Origin: Candidatus Aminicenantota bacterium
GTDB lineage: Bacteria; Acidobacteriota; Aminicenantia; Aminicenantales; Saccharicenantaceae
DNA length: 64,000 nucleotides
Direction of reading: 5' to 3'
NCBI GenBank assembly: GCA_026393975.1
Contig: JAPKZD010000014.1
Span: 64,486 to 128,485, forward strand
Below the pieces are notes generated by a model, which saw nothing but the letters and a program-made list of their open reading frames with translations, had not been told where the DNA came from and searched no databases. The position numbers were made by a program, and so were the translations under genes. Below, in pieces: positions 15,386 through 24,694 of this stretch; the stretch's first letter is position 1, and every line of letters starts with the position of its first letter.

Positions 15386-17443
15386 ATGTCACCCCACAGA
15401 ATCAAGCCCTCGGCCAGAACGCGTCTCATTGTCCTGATCGGTGCCCTTGCGGCCGTTGCGGTTGTGCTATCCGCAGCCGGACAAACGACCAAGCGCCCGA
15501 TCTCGCTGGACGATCTCTTCAAGATCAGGAGCGTCGGCGACCCTCAGCGATCGCCCGACGGCAAATGGGTCGCTTACACCGTCGGGACGACGGATATTGA
15601 GAAAGACAAGCGGGACACCGATCTCTGGATGGTCAGCTGGGACGGCGCCGAAGAAGTCCGCCTGACCTCGAGCCTCGACGGCGAATCTACGCCCCGCTGG
15701 AGCCCGGACGGCCGCTACCTGGCTTTTCTCACCTCCCGCGGCACGGAGGAGGAGAAGAAGCTCGGTGCCCAAATCTGGCTGCTCGACCGGAGGGGCGGCG
15801 AGGCCCAGAGGCTCACCGAGATCAAGGGTGGGGTCGCCGAGTACGCCTGGTCGCCGGACGGCCGGCGCCTGGTGATCGTCTCCAGCGACCAGGACCCGGC
15901 CGACGAGCCGGAGAAGATGGAAGGTTGGAAGCGCAAGACCAAACCACCCATCGTCATCGACCGCTATCACTTCAAGCAGGACCGGGCGGGCTATCTCAAG
16001 CGCCTCGACTCGCATTTGTGGCTCTTCGACATAGCCGGGCGCAAGGCCGAGCCTTTGACCGCCGGGCCGTACAGCGACACCTCGCCGGTCTGGTCTCCCG
16101 ATGGCGCCCGGATCGCCTTCGTCAGCGAGCGCGGCCCCGACCCGGACCGGGCCCCGGATTCCAACGTCTTTGTGGTGGAAGCCAGGCCGGGGGCGGAGGT
16201 TAAGCAGCTCACGACCCATGAAGGCCCGGATGGCGGGCGGCTGGCCTGGAGCCCCGACGGCCAGTGGATTGCGTTCCTCCTGGGCGACGAGCCGAAGTTC
16301 TCGGCCTACAATCTCAACCGGCTGGCCGTCGTGCCGTCGGCGGGAGGAGCCCCGAAGCTCCTGACGGAGACCCTCGACCGCGCCGTATCGGGTCCCCTGC
16401 TTTGGTCGCCTGACGGGAAGAACCTGACCTTCCTCGTCGACGACGACCGCGTGGTCTACGTCGGCCGGGTTTCCGTCGGCGGAGGTCTCATCGAAAAAAT
16501 GACGGCGGGCCGCCGCACGGTCTCGAACATCTCGCTTGGCCCGGACGCCGCGATCACTCTGCTCGCCGGCACGGCGACCGAGGTCGCCGAAGTGAACGCC
16601 CTTGAGAACGGCCGGCTTCGGCGGCTCACGCACCAGAACGATGCCCTGTTCGCCGGTATCGAGCTGGCGATCACGGCGGACTTCACCTCGAAGAGCAAGG
16701 ACGGCACGGTTGTCAACGGACTCATCGTCAAGCCGGCTTCCTACTCTCCGGAGACGCTCTATCCGACTCTCCTCCGCATCCACGGCGGGCCCAACGGCCA
16801 GGACGAATGGAGCTTCAGCTTCGAACGCGAGCTTTTCGCCGCCAACGGCTACGTCGTTCTGGCCATTAACTACCGCGGCAGCTCGGGGCGCGGCAGCGCG
16901 TTCCAGAAGGCCATCTATGCGGATTGGGGGCACAAGGAGGTCATTGACCTCCTCGGGGCCGTCGACCAGGCCGTGGCCATGAAGATCGCCGATCCCGCGC
17001 GGCTCGGCATCGGCGGCTGGAGCTACGGTGGGATTCTGACGAACTACACGATCGCCTCCGACACTCGTTTCAAGGCCGCGACGAGCGGGGCGGGCAGCGC
17101 CCTGCAACTGTCGATGTACGGGAGCGATCAGTACATCCGGCAATATGAGCAGGAGATCGGCGTACCCTGGAAGGCCGCGGACGCGTGGCTCCGGATCTCC
17201 TATCCTTTCTTCCGGGCCGATCGCATCAAAACGCCCACCCTATTTCTGGGCGGCGAGAAGGACTTCAACGTCCCGATCGTCGGGGGGGAGCAGATGTATC
17301 AGGCACTCAAGAGCCTGGGGGTCGAGACCGAGCTCGTCGTCTATCCGGGCCAGTTCCATGGCCTCACGACGCCGAGCTACATCCGCGACAGATACGAGCG
17401 CTACCTGGCCTGGTACGATAAATTCCTGAAGCCAGGGAAATAG
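15386..17443 (+). CDS. S9 prolyl-oligopeptidase-family peptidase
   Basis: A 685-residue exported serine peptidase. A basic N-terminus and hydrophobic segment (LIVLIGALAAVAVVLSAAG) act as signal or anchor. Residues about 40-430 form a seven-bladed beta-propeller built of WSPDG-type repeats; the C-terminal alpha/beta-hydrolase domain carries Ser546 (GGWSYGG), Asp626 (GEKDFNVP) and His658 (FHGL). Family members cleave dipeptides or acyl-amino acids from short peptides in the periplasm. The start at 15386 is chosen because the promoter -10 box lies 7 nt before it; the longer frame from 15350 begins within the -35 box. No ribosome site is seen. Confidence 0.92.
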   Translation: MSPHRIKPSARTRLIVLIGALAAVAVVLSAAGQTTKRPISLDDLFKIRSVGDPQRSPDGKWVAYTVGTTDIEKDKRDTDLWMVSWDGAEEVRLTSSLDGESTPRWSPDGRYLAFLTSRGTEEEKKLGAQIWLLDRRGGEAQRLTEIKGGVAEYAWSPDGRRLVIVSSDQDPADEPEKMEGWKRKTKPPIVIDRYHFKQDRAGYLKRLDSHLWLFDIAGRKAEPLTAGPYSDTSPVWSPDGARIAFVSERGPDPDRAPDSNVFVVEARPGAEVKQLTTHEGPDGGRLAWSPDGQWIAFLLGDEPKFSAYNLNRLAVVPSAGGAPKLLTETLDRAVSGPLLWSPDGKNLTFLVDDDRVVYVGRVSVGGGLIEKMTAGRRTVSNISLGPDAAITLLAGTATEVAEVNALENGRLRRLTHQNDALFAGIELAITADFTSKSKDGTVVNGLIVKPASYSPETLYPTLLRIHGGPNGQDEWSFSFERELFAANGYVVLAINYRGSSGRGSAFQKAIYADWGHKEVIDLLGAVDQAVAMKIADPARLGIGGWSYGGILTNYTIASDTRFKAATSGAGSALQLSMYGSDQYIRQYEQEIGVPWKAADAWLRISYPFFRADRIKTPTLFLGGEKDFNVPIVGGEQMYQALKSLGVETELVVYPGQFHGLTTPSYIRDRYERYLAWYDKFLKPGK

Positions 17444-17464
17444 CGGCCGGCCGTTTTTCCGAGG

Positions 17465-19756
17465 TCAGCGGGCTGTCAGCTTTTCGATCATCTCGGCGAC
17501 CTTGGCTCGGTAGCGCAGAAGGTCCAGCGGGTCCTTGGTATATTCGGTGCCGCTCGTGAAGAGCGTAGCCGGGAAGTCGAGGAGCTTGTCCGCCTCGACG
17601 ACGATCGCCTTGTTCTTGGCTTTCCCCTTCGCGTCCTTCACCGCCCGTTCGAGCAGGACGAAGTACTCGTAATCCTCGATGCCTTCGCGCATGATCTCCC
17701 AGCGGATGGAATTGACCGGGCCGCACAAGTATTTCATCTTGTCCTTCCCGGGGTCGCGGTTGGGAGGGTAGAGGAAGCGGCCGTCTCCGTTGCCCCAGCG
17801 GTTGACCTGGCCGAAAGGAACGCCGTAGCCGACAGTGTAGGACATCGGATCCTGCCACGGATTCTGGAGAACGCCCGGCGGGAAAAGGGTTGGGCTCGAC
17901 CAGTAGTCGGCTCGCCAGACGAGGATGCCCTTGAGCCCCCACTTGTAGGTCATCCACAACCACATCCGCATGTTGACGGCGGGATGGTCGATGAACAGGG
18001 TTACCCAGGGGCTTTTCGGTCCGGTGCAGAGGTAGGACCAGAACTCCCGGCCCTTCGGAGCGAGTTCGGCCACGGCCTTGGGATCGACGCGGTTAAAGAT
18101 CGTGCAGCCGATCTCCAAGACGTCCATGATCTCGGGGCCCGGCTGGTGTTCGGTGATGAAACGGGTCAGGCGCGGCGCGTTCTTGCGGATGTTGAGCATG
18201 CCCTCGCGGACGAAAGGATAGTCCTTGGGGTCGGGCTCGTCGAACCAGTAGATGTACTCGCGGCCGAGCCAGCCGTTCCTGGCCAGGTGGTCCTCGACCT
18301 GGCGGAGATACTGGCTGAGCAGATTATCGTATTCGGGCGTGCCCTGACGGAAGCCGGCGAATGTCCCCGCCGTGTGGTCGTAGAAAGAGCCCGTGCCCAA
18401 ACCCTCGAGAGGAAGGTCGTAGGCGTTGAAGCCGAACTCGTCCAGGTAGCGGCGGGCGCCCCGGTCAAAGTCCGTGAAATCAATAGAGACTTTCATCCCT
18501 TCGACCGGCATCTCGAAGTCGCCGCCGGCGAGGAGGCTGTCGATCCGGGCCTCCGGACCCTTCGGCGCGGCTTGGAGGACGATGTCGTCGAACCAGGCGG
18601 TCCCTTTTGTCGTCCCGGTGTTGTCGCGGAACGCCGGGAAGAGGCTGAGGCGCAGTCCGGAAGCCTCGGCCGGGAGCTGGAAGAATTCGACCGTTTCCTG
18701 TTTCCAGTCGGTGATACCTTCGAAAACTCGGACCAGGTTCGCGGCGGGGATCCAAGCGCCCTCCGGCGTCGTGAATTCACAGAGAACCGTGTAGCGCTGG
18801 CCGGCCTCCGCGGTCCGGGCCCAGAACGACAGCTTGAGGGGCGTGTGCTTATCGATCGGAACCGTTGATTCGTACTCGGCGGCGACGTTTCGCTCCACGG
18901 TGTCATCCGTGACCTTGAGCGCCCGGCGTCCGCCGTGGACTCCATCGATGACGAACTCGCCGCCCTTCCAGAAAACGCCGCTCGTCCCGACGCGCATCGG
19001 GTAGAGCTCGAAGGGCGAGGTCGGCGCGACGCGGTGTTCGCGAAGGTTCTCGTAGTAGAGGTCGACGACCTGCTCGAGCTCCTCGCGGGTCTCGAGGTTG
19101 TGGTAGGCCTTGATGTCCCCGGAGGGCAGTCCGAACGAGGAACGCACGGACGACTTGTCCGGAAGAGTGAAGCCCCAAACGCGAAGTTCGACAGGGACGC
19201 GACACGACCAGCCCACCGTCGCGAACGTGATCTCGCCCTTATAGATACCTGCCGGACTATCCTTTGGGACGCGGACCGTGATCCAGAGCGGGTGATTCTC
19301 CCCAGCAGGTGCCGTGAAAGGCTTGTCATAGGGCGGCAGGGGATCGGGCCACCAGCCCGCTTTCCCGAGCCCGTCTGTCGGTGTCGTGACGTTGACATAT
19401 CCGACGTGGCAGACGGAAATGTTCGCGGCACCGATCGTCCCGCCATTTTCGTCGGTGAGTGGACCGGCAACGACCCTGACGTCGCTCAACCGCGCCTCCG
19501 GCCTGAGCACGAGAAGGAACGGCTCGTACTCGTTTCTCGCCGCGGCGAGCTTAATGACCCCGCCCTTTGCCGCAGGGACCGGGTCGTCCTTCATGACCTT
19601 GTAAGCCCCCTCGGCCCACCAGACGGCGCACAGGGGCCCGCTCCGGATGAGATATCCGTATCCGGCCCTTTCGGAGCCCGCCGCGCGAGCCGGGGTCGAT
19701 ACGCACAAGAAGCCCGCAGATATGAGCAAGGCTAGCAGGTTTTTCCGAGTTTTCAT
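17465..19756 (-). CDS. Secreted DUF4091-containing protein (glycoside-hydrolase-like)
   Basis: A 763-residue protein with a signal peptide (MKTRKNLLALLISAGFLCVSTPARA). An N-terminal beta-domain is followed by a catalytic-like barrel with YWFDEPDPKDYPF, interrupted by a carbohydrate-binding-like jelly roll (about residues 290-440, with FWARTAEAGQRYTV and AWFDDIVLQ). The C-terminal MREGIEDYEYFVLLERAV is the hallmark of DUF4091. Such proteins are associated with polysaccharide degradation, but the activity is not established. The ATG at 19756 has AAGGAGACTT upstream. The GNAT-family gene ends 10 nt before it on the same strand, so the two may be co-transcribed. Confidence 0.85.
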   Translation of the reverse strand: MKTRKNLLALLISAGFLCVSTPARAAGSERAGYGYLIRSGPLCAVWWAEGAYKVMKDDPVPAAKGGVIKLAAARNEYEPFLLVLRPEARLSDVRVVAGPLTDENGGTIGAANISVCHVGYVNVTTPTDGLGKAGWWPDPLPPYDKPFTAPAGENHPLWITVRVPKDSPAGIYKGEITFATVGWSCRVPVELRVWGFTLPDKSSVRSSFGLPSGDIKAYHNLETREELEQVVDLYYENLREHRVAPTSPFELYPMRVGTSGVFWKGGEFVIDGVHGGRRALKVTDDTVERNVAAEYESTVPIDKHTPLKLSFWARTAEAGQRYTVLCEFTTPEGAWIPAANLVRVFEGITDWKQETVEFFQLPAEASGLRLSLFPAFRDNTGTTKGTAWFDDIVLQAAPKGPEARIDSLLAGGDFEMPVEGMKVSIDFTDFDRGARRYLDEFGFNAYDLPLEGLGTGSFYDHTAGTFAGFRQGTPEYDNLLSQYLRQVEDHLARNGWLGREYIYWFDEPDPKDYPFVREGMLNIRKNAPRLTRFITEHQPGPEIMDVLEIGCTIFNRVDPKAVAELAPKGREFWSYLCTGPKSPWVTLFIDHPAVNMRMWLWMTYKWGLKGILVWRADYWSSPTLFPPGVLQNPWQDPMSYTVGYGVPFGQVNRWGNGDGRFLYPPNRDPGKDKMKYLCGPVNSIRWEIMREGIEDYEYFVLLERAVKDAKGKAKNKAIVVEADKLLDFPATLFTSGTEYTKDPLDLLRYRAKVAEMIEKLTAR

Positions 19757-19766
19757 GAAGTCTCCT

Positions 19767-20552
19767 TCAGCCGAGCTTCTTGACCCGCTTGGCGATGCTC
19801 TGCCTGATCTTTTTATAGGAGGGAGGCGGTCCCATGCGGAGCCCCTTCCCATCGACGAAGATGGCATCGGCCTCGCCCCATTCTTTAAAGGCTTCGCGGT
19901 CGAACGTATCGACGGTCCGGAACGAAACCTTTTCCCCGAATTCCGAGGCGGCACGCTTGGCGCGCTCGAAGGCCATGTTCATACCCGGACACCAGCCGTT
20001 GAGCAGGGCCGTGACGGTCACCTTGCCGGGCTCAAGATCGGGCACTTTCTTATTCCGGATCCAGCGTGGAGGCACGGCGTCCTCGACGAACGGTTTCCAG
20101 AGAAGAATTTGCATGCTCTCCGAGTCGGCTTTCCTGTATCCGTGCTTCTTGAACCAGGAGGCGCGCATGAAGACGGGAATGACCATGCCCCAGGCAGCCA
20201 TCCCCTTGGCCCCGAGTTCCCTGACATCTTTTTCGGCTGCCTCGAGCAAGGCCGTCCCCATTCCCTTTTTTTGGAAATTCCCCCGCCCCCTCTTATGGCC
20301 GTGGACCCAGATGCAGAGGACGAAATAGAGGCCTTTCCCATCGACGAACGACTCTTCGATGGGGATGTACTGGATCATCCCCCCGACCTCGCCCGCGTCG
20401 TCGTGGGCCAACTTGACCCTCAGGCCCTTGTCCCGCATTCTTCTTAGCCAGGTTTCTTTATGATCGCCGGCTTCCTTCATTTCGTCCGACCAGTCCTCCA
20501 GGCAAACGCAATAGAGCTTTTCGTGTTCCGGCGATAAAGTCATGATCTGCAT
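19767..20552 (-). CDS. GNAT acetyltransferase fused to YoaP-like domain
   Basis: A 261-residue protein. The N-terminal half is a GNAT fold with the acetyl-CoA loop KRGRGNFQKKGMGTALLEAAEKD and an Ala/Gly strand (GAKGMAAWGM). The C-terminal 80 residues (VTVTALLNGWCPGMNMAFERA ...) match the YoaP-like, thioredoxin-related domain, with one Cys in GWCPG. The same fusion is known in uncharacterised GNAT proteins; substrates are not established. The start at 20552 has GAGGG nearby; an upstream in-frame GTG (20570) and a downstream ATG (20543) are alternatives. It lies upstream of the DUF4091 gene. Confidence 0.82.
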   Translation of the reverse strand: MQIMTLSPEHEKLYCVCLEDWSDEMKEAGDHKETWLRRMRDKGLRVKLAHDDAGEVGGMIQYIPIEESFVDGKGLYFVLCIWVHGHKRGRGNFQKKGMGTALLEAAEKDVRELGAKGMAAWGMVIPVFMRASWFKKHGYRKADSESMQILLWKPFVEDAVPPRWIRNKKVPDLEPGKVTVTALLNGWCPGMNMAFERAKRAASEFGEKVSFRTVDTFDREAFKEWGEADAIFVDGKGLRMGPPPSYKKIRQSIAKRVKKLG

Positions 20553-20745
20553 GCGGCCCTCATTCGGCACTGACCTAGTTTTTTAAGGATGCCAGCCCAG
20601 CGGGTCAGTTTCGCCGCGGCCGAAGTAAGTCAACATTAGAAAAGCGGGCACGCAATGTCAAGGGTGGCTGGCGAGAGAGGTGAGAGTCCTCCGGCGGCTG
20701 AAGCGTCCTTCGAAGATAAGGAGTGCCTGCTCGGGCAACTAGTGC

Positions 20746-20774
20746 TTGACAATGATATGATATTAGCATATAAA
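20746..20774 (+). promoter_or_regulatory. Promoter and inverted repeat of second toxin-antitoxin pair
   Basis: TTGACA (20746-20751), 17-bp spacer, TATAAA (20769-20774). ATATG (20755-20759) and CATAT (20767-20771) form an inverted repeat spanning the spacer and -10 box, a good place for an antitoxin operator. Confidence 0.75.
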
Positions 20775-20791
20775 ATATGACGGAGTATGAA

Positions 20792-21019
20792 ATGGTAAGA
20801 AAAACTGTTGTAATGGATGACAATCTAGCTAGGGATATCGACCTATTTGCCAGAAAAGAGGCCCGGGATTTCTCCGGCGCCCTCCGCTATGCCGCGAGGA
20901 TCGGCCTCCTTGCCGTCGAGAATCCCGAGCTGACCATTCAGGAGATCAAGGACATCCTGGAAGCCAAGGCCGAGTACGAAGAGGGACGTACAAGCGAGCT
21001 CGACCCGCGGGCCATTTGA
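20792..21019 (+). CDS. Antitoxin-like protein paired with RelE-type toxin
   Basis: A 75-residue protein starting MVRKTVVMDDNLARDIDLFAR. The short N-terminal strand followed by two helices (RDFSGALRYAARIGLLAVE) suggests a ribbon-helix-helix DNA-binding fold; the acidic C-terminus (TIQEIKDILEAKAEYEEGR) would bind the toxin. The ATG at 20792 is preferred over the in-frame ATG at 20777 because CGGAG lies 6 nt upstream. The toxin gene begins directly at the next base. It lies behind a strong AT-rich promoter with a probable operator. The family is inferred from pattern and context. Confidence 0.75.
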   Translation: MVRKTVVMDDNLARDIDLFARKEARDFSGALRYAARIGLLAVENPELTIQEIKDILEAKAEYEEGRTSELDPRAI

Positions 21020-21277
21020 ATGCGGCTCCTTGAAACCTCCAAGTTCCAGAAGCTTCGGAAAAAGCTGAAGGATGAAGAAGAGCGGGACGCGCTCAAGGAT
21101 ACGATCCTTCAAGTTCTCGCGAATCCGGAAGCGGGGAAAAAACTAAAGGGCGAGTTTCGGGATCTCCGCGCGCTCCGCTTTGCGGTTCGCGGACAGGCCC
21201 GTCGCTTGATTTACAAGCACGAAAAAGACGCTGTCGTCCTTTTCTCATTCGGCCCGCGGCAGGGAATCTACAAGTAG
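21020..21277 (+). CDS. RelE/ParE-superfamily toxin
   Basis: An 85-residue basic protein beginning immediately after the antitoxin stop codon (TGA-ATG). The fold pattern fits the RelE superfamily: helices (KFQKLRKKLKDEEERDALKDTI), the central LKGEFRDLRALRFAVRGQARRLIYKH strands and a last strand VVLFSFGPRQGIY. It most likely inhibits translation by cutting mRNA, but gyrase poisoning cannot be excluded. The stop lies 1 bp from the stop of the convergent tricorn-like gene, so there is no room for a terminator between them. Confidence 0.8.
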   Translation: MRLLETSKFQKLRKKLKDEEERDALKDTILQVLANPEAGKKLKGEFRDLRALRFAVRGQARRLIYKHEKDAVVLFSFGPRQGIYK

Positions 21278-21278
21278 C

Positions 21279-24200
21279 TCACTTCTTTTTATCCGGATAG
21301 GGCGGATGTTTGGGGACCTCCACCGGGTCCTTGGCGATGAGCTCCTGGAGGTGCTTGACGGCCGCCTCGAGCTGGGCGTCCCGGCCCCGGAACGTCGCGT
21401 GCGGCATGTTGTCGACGACGATGTCCGGGTCGACGCCGTGGCCCTCGATGAGCCACATGCCCTCGGGTCCGTAGACGCCCGTCTCGGCCGCCGAGGCGAG
21501 CCCGCGGTCGACGAGGACGTTGGACGAGCTCAGCCAGATCTCGCCGCCCCAGGTCCTCGTCCCGATGACCTTGCCTAGGCCCAGGCGGCGGAAGCCCTCG
21601 CTGAAGGCCTCGCCGTCGGAGGCGGTGTATTCGTCGCAGAGGACGACCATGTGGCCGCGGAAAGCGTATTGCATGTTCCAGGTCGGGTTGCCCACCCGGT
21701 CCTGCCAGTAGAACCAGGCCCGCCGCAGCAGCTTCTCCAGGATCCAGGAGTCGATGTTGCCGCCGCGGTTGTGACGGACGTCGATGATCAGGCCCTTGCG
21801 GTCGAACACCGGGTAGAAATTCTTGACCCACTCCGTGTAGTTGTCGCCGCCCATGGCCCGCAGGTGGACGTAGCCGAGCTCACCCTTGCCCGCCTTTTCG
21901 ACCTCGAGACGGCGCGCGTACTCCCACTCCGCGTAACGAAGGTCGGACTCGGCGCCCGGCGTGATGGGGAAGACGATCTCTTTCCGGACCGCCCCCCCGG
22001 CCGCCGGCTTGACTTCGAGGAGCACCTGCTGGCCGGCCGTATTCCGCAGGAGAAGCGACGGGTCGGGGACGCTGAGCGTCGGGCTGCCGTTGACCGTCGC
22101 GATGATGTCGTCCTCGCGGATCTCCGACATCGGTTTTCCCAAGGGCGACATGCGTTCGGGATACTCGGGGTCGGCCCGGTAGATGTGCGCGATCCGATAG
22201 CCGCCCTTAGCCTCATCCCGGATGAGACGCGCCCCGAGCGAACCAGGCGCGACGCTGTCGCCGGACTGCCTCAGGTCGCCGCCCCGAACGAACGTGTGCA
22301 GGGCCGAGAGCTCGCCGACGAGATGGGCCAGGAGGTCGTTGAGCTCGGCGCGGTCGCTGACCCGTTCCACGAAGGGACGGTGCCGCTCGAGGAGCCCCTG
22401 GTAGTCGACGTTGTGGAGGTTGCGGTCGTAGAAATAGTCGCGCTCCATCCGCCAGGCGTCGACGAACATCTGCCGCCATTCCTGGCGCGGGTCGATGGAA
22501 AACGACCACCGGGAAAGATCGATGCGTCGCTCGGCGAGCGTCTGTTGGGTCGGCTGGGCCGTTCCGGCGTCGATGATAAAGAGATCGTTGTCCTTGCGGA
22601 CGAGGATCTTCTTCCCATCGGCCGAGAGTTCGAAATCCCGGACGTCCTCGAGGAGGGTCTTGGCCTGGACGTTGCGGTTCTTGATCTCGACGGCCTGAAG
22701 CTTGGGCCGGCCGGCGGCGTTCGATTCGCGGTCTATGAAGAAGAGGGTTTTTTCGCCGACGGCGAGCCCGGAATAGACGCTCGCGGGAAGCGGGACTTCG
22801 AAGACCCGCTCCTGGATGCCGGCGAGGTCGATCGTAACCATGGGCGCCGGTTTGACCGCTTCCTTGACCGGCTTCCCGGCCGCCGCTCCCGTCTTGGCCT
22901 CTGCTTCCTTGGCCTCCTTCTCGTCCCCGCCGACTTTTGCCGCCGGCTGAAGTTCCGTCGCCGGGGCGAAGAGGAACGTTTCCTTGGCCGTCAGGGCCAT
23001 GGCATAGATCTTTGTCGTCTTATCGAAGTAGGGCTCGGGCTGACGCGGTCCCCAGGGGCTGCCCACGGAGCTCCGGAACCAGCGGTCGGACAGGAAATAG
23101 AGCCACTTCCCGTCCGGGCTCCAGGCCGGGCTGTAGGAATCGACGCGGTCGTTGGTGAGCTCCGACGTCCGGCCGGTCTCCGCTTCGAGAAGCATGGCCT
23201 GGCTGAACAGATTGTTGGCGCTCTGGGTATAGGCCAGCCAGCGGCTGTCGGGGGACCAGGCCAGGTCGCCGAACATGCCGTTGCCTGACACGGCGATCCG
23301 GGTCAAGGCCTTCTTGCCGACGTTGAAGAGCCAGAGCTGGTAGTCCTTGTCGGCGAAGGCGAGCCATTTTCCGTCGGGCGAAGGGAGGCCGTCGAAGCGC
23401 AGGACCTTGGCCCCCGTCGTCATCTGCTCCGCCGGGCCGAGACCGTCGGCCGCCAAGCGGTGGAATTCCCATTCGCCCGTCTCATCGGTGAGGACCATGA
23501 GGCTCTTTCCGTCGCCGAGGAAACGCGCTTCGCGGGCCCGGACGCTGGCCTTGCGGCTGACCCGGACCCATCGGCCGTCCGCCGCGGGGGCGACGAAGAC
23601 GTTGCCCCGGGAGACCAGGACAATGCGGTCGCCCGAGGCTGAGACGTGAACCGAGGTGAGGTAATCGAGGGGTTTCGTCACCCATTTTTCGCGCATCTGG
23701 TCGAAATCCGAGGGAAGGGTGATGTCGACTTTCGCGTCCTTTCCGGAGGCGATGTCGAAGACGTGGATGTCGGCCACGAGCTGGTAGGCGATGCGGCCGT
23801 CGTGGAGGCTCGGCGAGCTGGCGTCGTATCCTTTATGGAAGGTGTGCTGGACAAGGCCGCCGCCTTTGGGGTCCATGGACCAGATGTTCATAGAGCCGTC
23901 GCGATCGCTCAAGAAATACACGCGGTCCTTCCAGACCATCGGGTTCTTGCTCGTCCCGGCGTAGTCGGTCGTGAGGGGCGCGGCCTCGTCACCGCCGAGG
24001 GCGAACAGCCACAGGTTTTGGGCCGTGCCGCCCTGGTACCTTTTCGTGTAACTGCCCTGGAAGGGGAGTCGGGTGAAGTAGAGCGTCTTGCCCGAGGCAT
24101 CGAACGACCCGTCGGCCGCCTGATTGAGGGGCAGCAGGATCTCGGCGTTCGCCGCGGGGTCGAGGATGACGAGCTGGGCGTTGGGCAGGGTCGAGTATTT

Positions 24201-24584
24201 CTGTGTCGCGTAGAGGATCTTTCCATCGGGCGTCCAACCGGCGACCGTCGATGTCTGCCCGGCGAACGTGCGGCGGACAGGGAGGCCTCCGGCCACGGGC
24301 ATGGTGTAAACCTCGGTCGGGCCCTCGTACTGGGCGGAGAAGGCCAGGGTCAGACCGTCGGGCGAGATGGCGGGATTCGTTTCAAGCCCGGAATGTGATG
24401 TCAGGCGGCGGGCCGTCCCTCCCCGGACGTCGACCGTCCAGAGGTCTCCTTCGGAAGTGAAAACGATAAAGTCGCCGTGGATAGCGGGGAAACGGTAGTA
24501 ACCGTTCCGGCCAGCGGCGAAGCCGGCTTGGGCGAAACAGAGGAGACAGAGGATGACGGCGCCGAGGCCGAGTACTTTTTTCAT
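21279..24584 (-). CDS. Tricorn-like S41 protease, exported
   Basis: A 1101-residue protein with a signal peptide (MKKVLGLGAVILCLLCFAQAGFA). Two beta-propeller regions with TolB/WD-like blades (for example WTPDGKILYAT, WSPDSRWLAYTQ, WSPDGKWLYFLSDRW) fill residues about 30-660, then a helical bundle, a PDZ domain, and the S41 catalytic core with GLIIDVRHNRGGNIDSW and YTASDGEAFSEGF (nucleophile Ser989). It degrades peptides in the periplasm, probably as an assembly, with propellers gating access. A Lys/Ala/Glu-rich linker interrupts the second propeller (about 565-600). The ATG at 24584 has AAAAGGAGAAGG upstream. Confidence 0.93.
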   Translation of the reverse strand: MKKVLGLGAVILCLLCFAQAGFAAGRNGYYRFPAIHGDFIVFTSEGDLWTVDVRGGTARRLTSHSGLETNPAISPDGLTLAFSAQYEGPTEVYTMPVAGGLPVRRTFAGQTSTVAGWTPDGKILYATQKYSTLPNAQLVILDPAANAEILLPLNQAADGSFDASGKTLYFTRLPFQGSYTKRYQGGTAQNLWLFALGGDEAAPLTTDYAGTSKNPMVWKDRVYFLSDRDGSMNIWSMDPKGGGLVQHTFHKGYDASSPSLHDGRIAYQLVADIHVFDIASGKDAKVDITLPSDFDQMREKWVTKPLDYLTSVHVSASGDRIVLVSRGNVFVAPAADGRWVRVSRKASVRAREARFLGDGKSLMVLTDETGEWEFHRLAADGLGPAEQMTTGAKVLRFDGLPSPDGKWLAFADKDYQLWLFNVGKKALTRIAVSGNGMFGDLAWSPDSRWLAYTQSANNLFSQAMLLEAETGRTSELTNDRVDSYSPAWSPDGKWLYFLSDRWFRSSVGSPWGPRQPEPYFDKTTKIYAMALTAKETFLFAPATELQPAAKVGGDEKEAKEAEAKTGAAAGKPVKEAVKPAPMVTIDLAGIQERVFEVPLPASVYSGLAVGEKTLFFIDRESNAAGRPKLQAVEIKNRNVQAKTLLEDVRDFELSADGKKILVRKDNDLFIIDAGTAQPTQQTLAERRIDLSRWSFSIDPRQEWRQMFVDAWRMERDYFYDRNLHNVDYQGLLERHRPFVERVSDRAELNDLLAHLVGELSALHTFVRGGDLRQSGDSVAPGSLGARLIRDEAKGGYRIAHIYRADPEYPERMSPLGKPMSEIREDDIIATVNGSPTLSVPDPSLLLRNTAGQQVLLEVKPAAGGAVRKEIVFPITPGAESDLRYAEWEYARRLEVEKAGKGELGYVHLRAMGGDNYTEWVKNFYPVFDRKGLIIDVRHNRGGNIDSWILEKLLRRAWFYWQDRVGNPTWNMQYAFRGHMVVLCDEYTASDGEAFSEGFRRLGLGKVIGTRTWGGEIWLSSSNVLVDRGLASAAETGVYGPEGMWLIEGHGVDPDIVVDNMPHATFRGRDAQLEAAVKHLQELIAKDPVEVPKHPPYPDKKK

Positions 24585-24619
24585 GACCTTCTCCTTTTCG
24601 ACATGGTTCACGAGGCTCT

Positions 24620-24649
24620 ATTGTATGGACTCGACTGCTGCGAATTCAA
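24620..24649 (-). promoter_or_regulatory. Promoter of the tricorn-like gene
   Basis: TTGAAT (24649-24644), 18-bp spacer, TACAAT (24625-24620) on the minus strand, leaving a 5' leader of about 30 nt that contains the ribosome site. Confidence 0.65.
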
Positions 24650-24694
24650 GGGGTATTAAACTGGAGTCGCCGGAGGCGGGGTACCAGCGAAGTT

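Noticed and set aside
17444-17464. CGGCCGGCCG followed by TTTTT between two convergent genes
   Set aside because: The palindrome has no loop-forming centre, so a stable terminator hairpin is unlikely.
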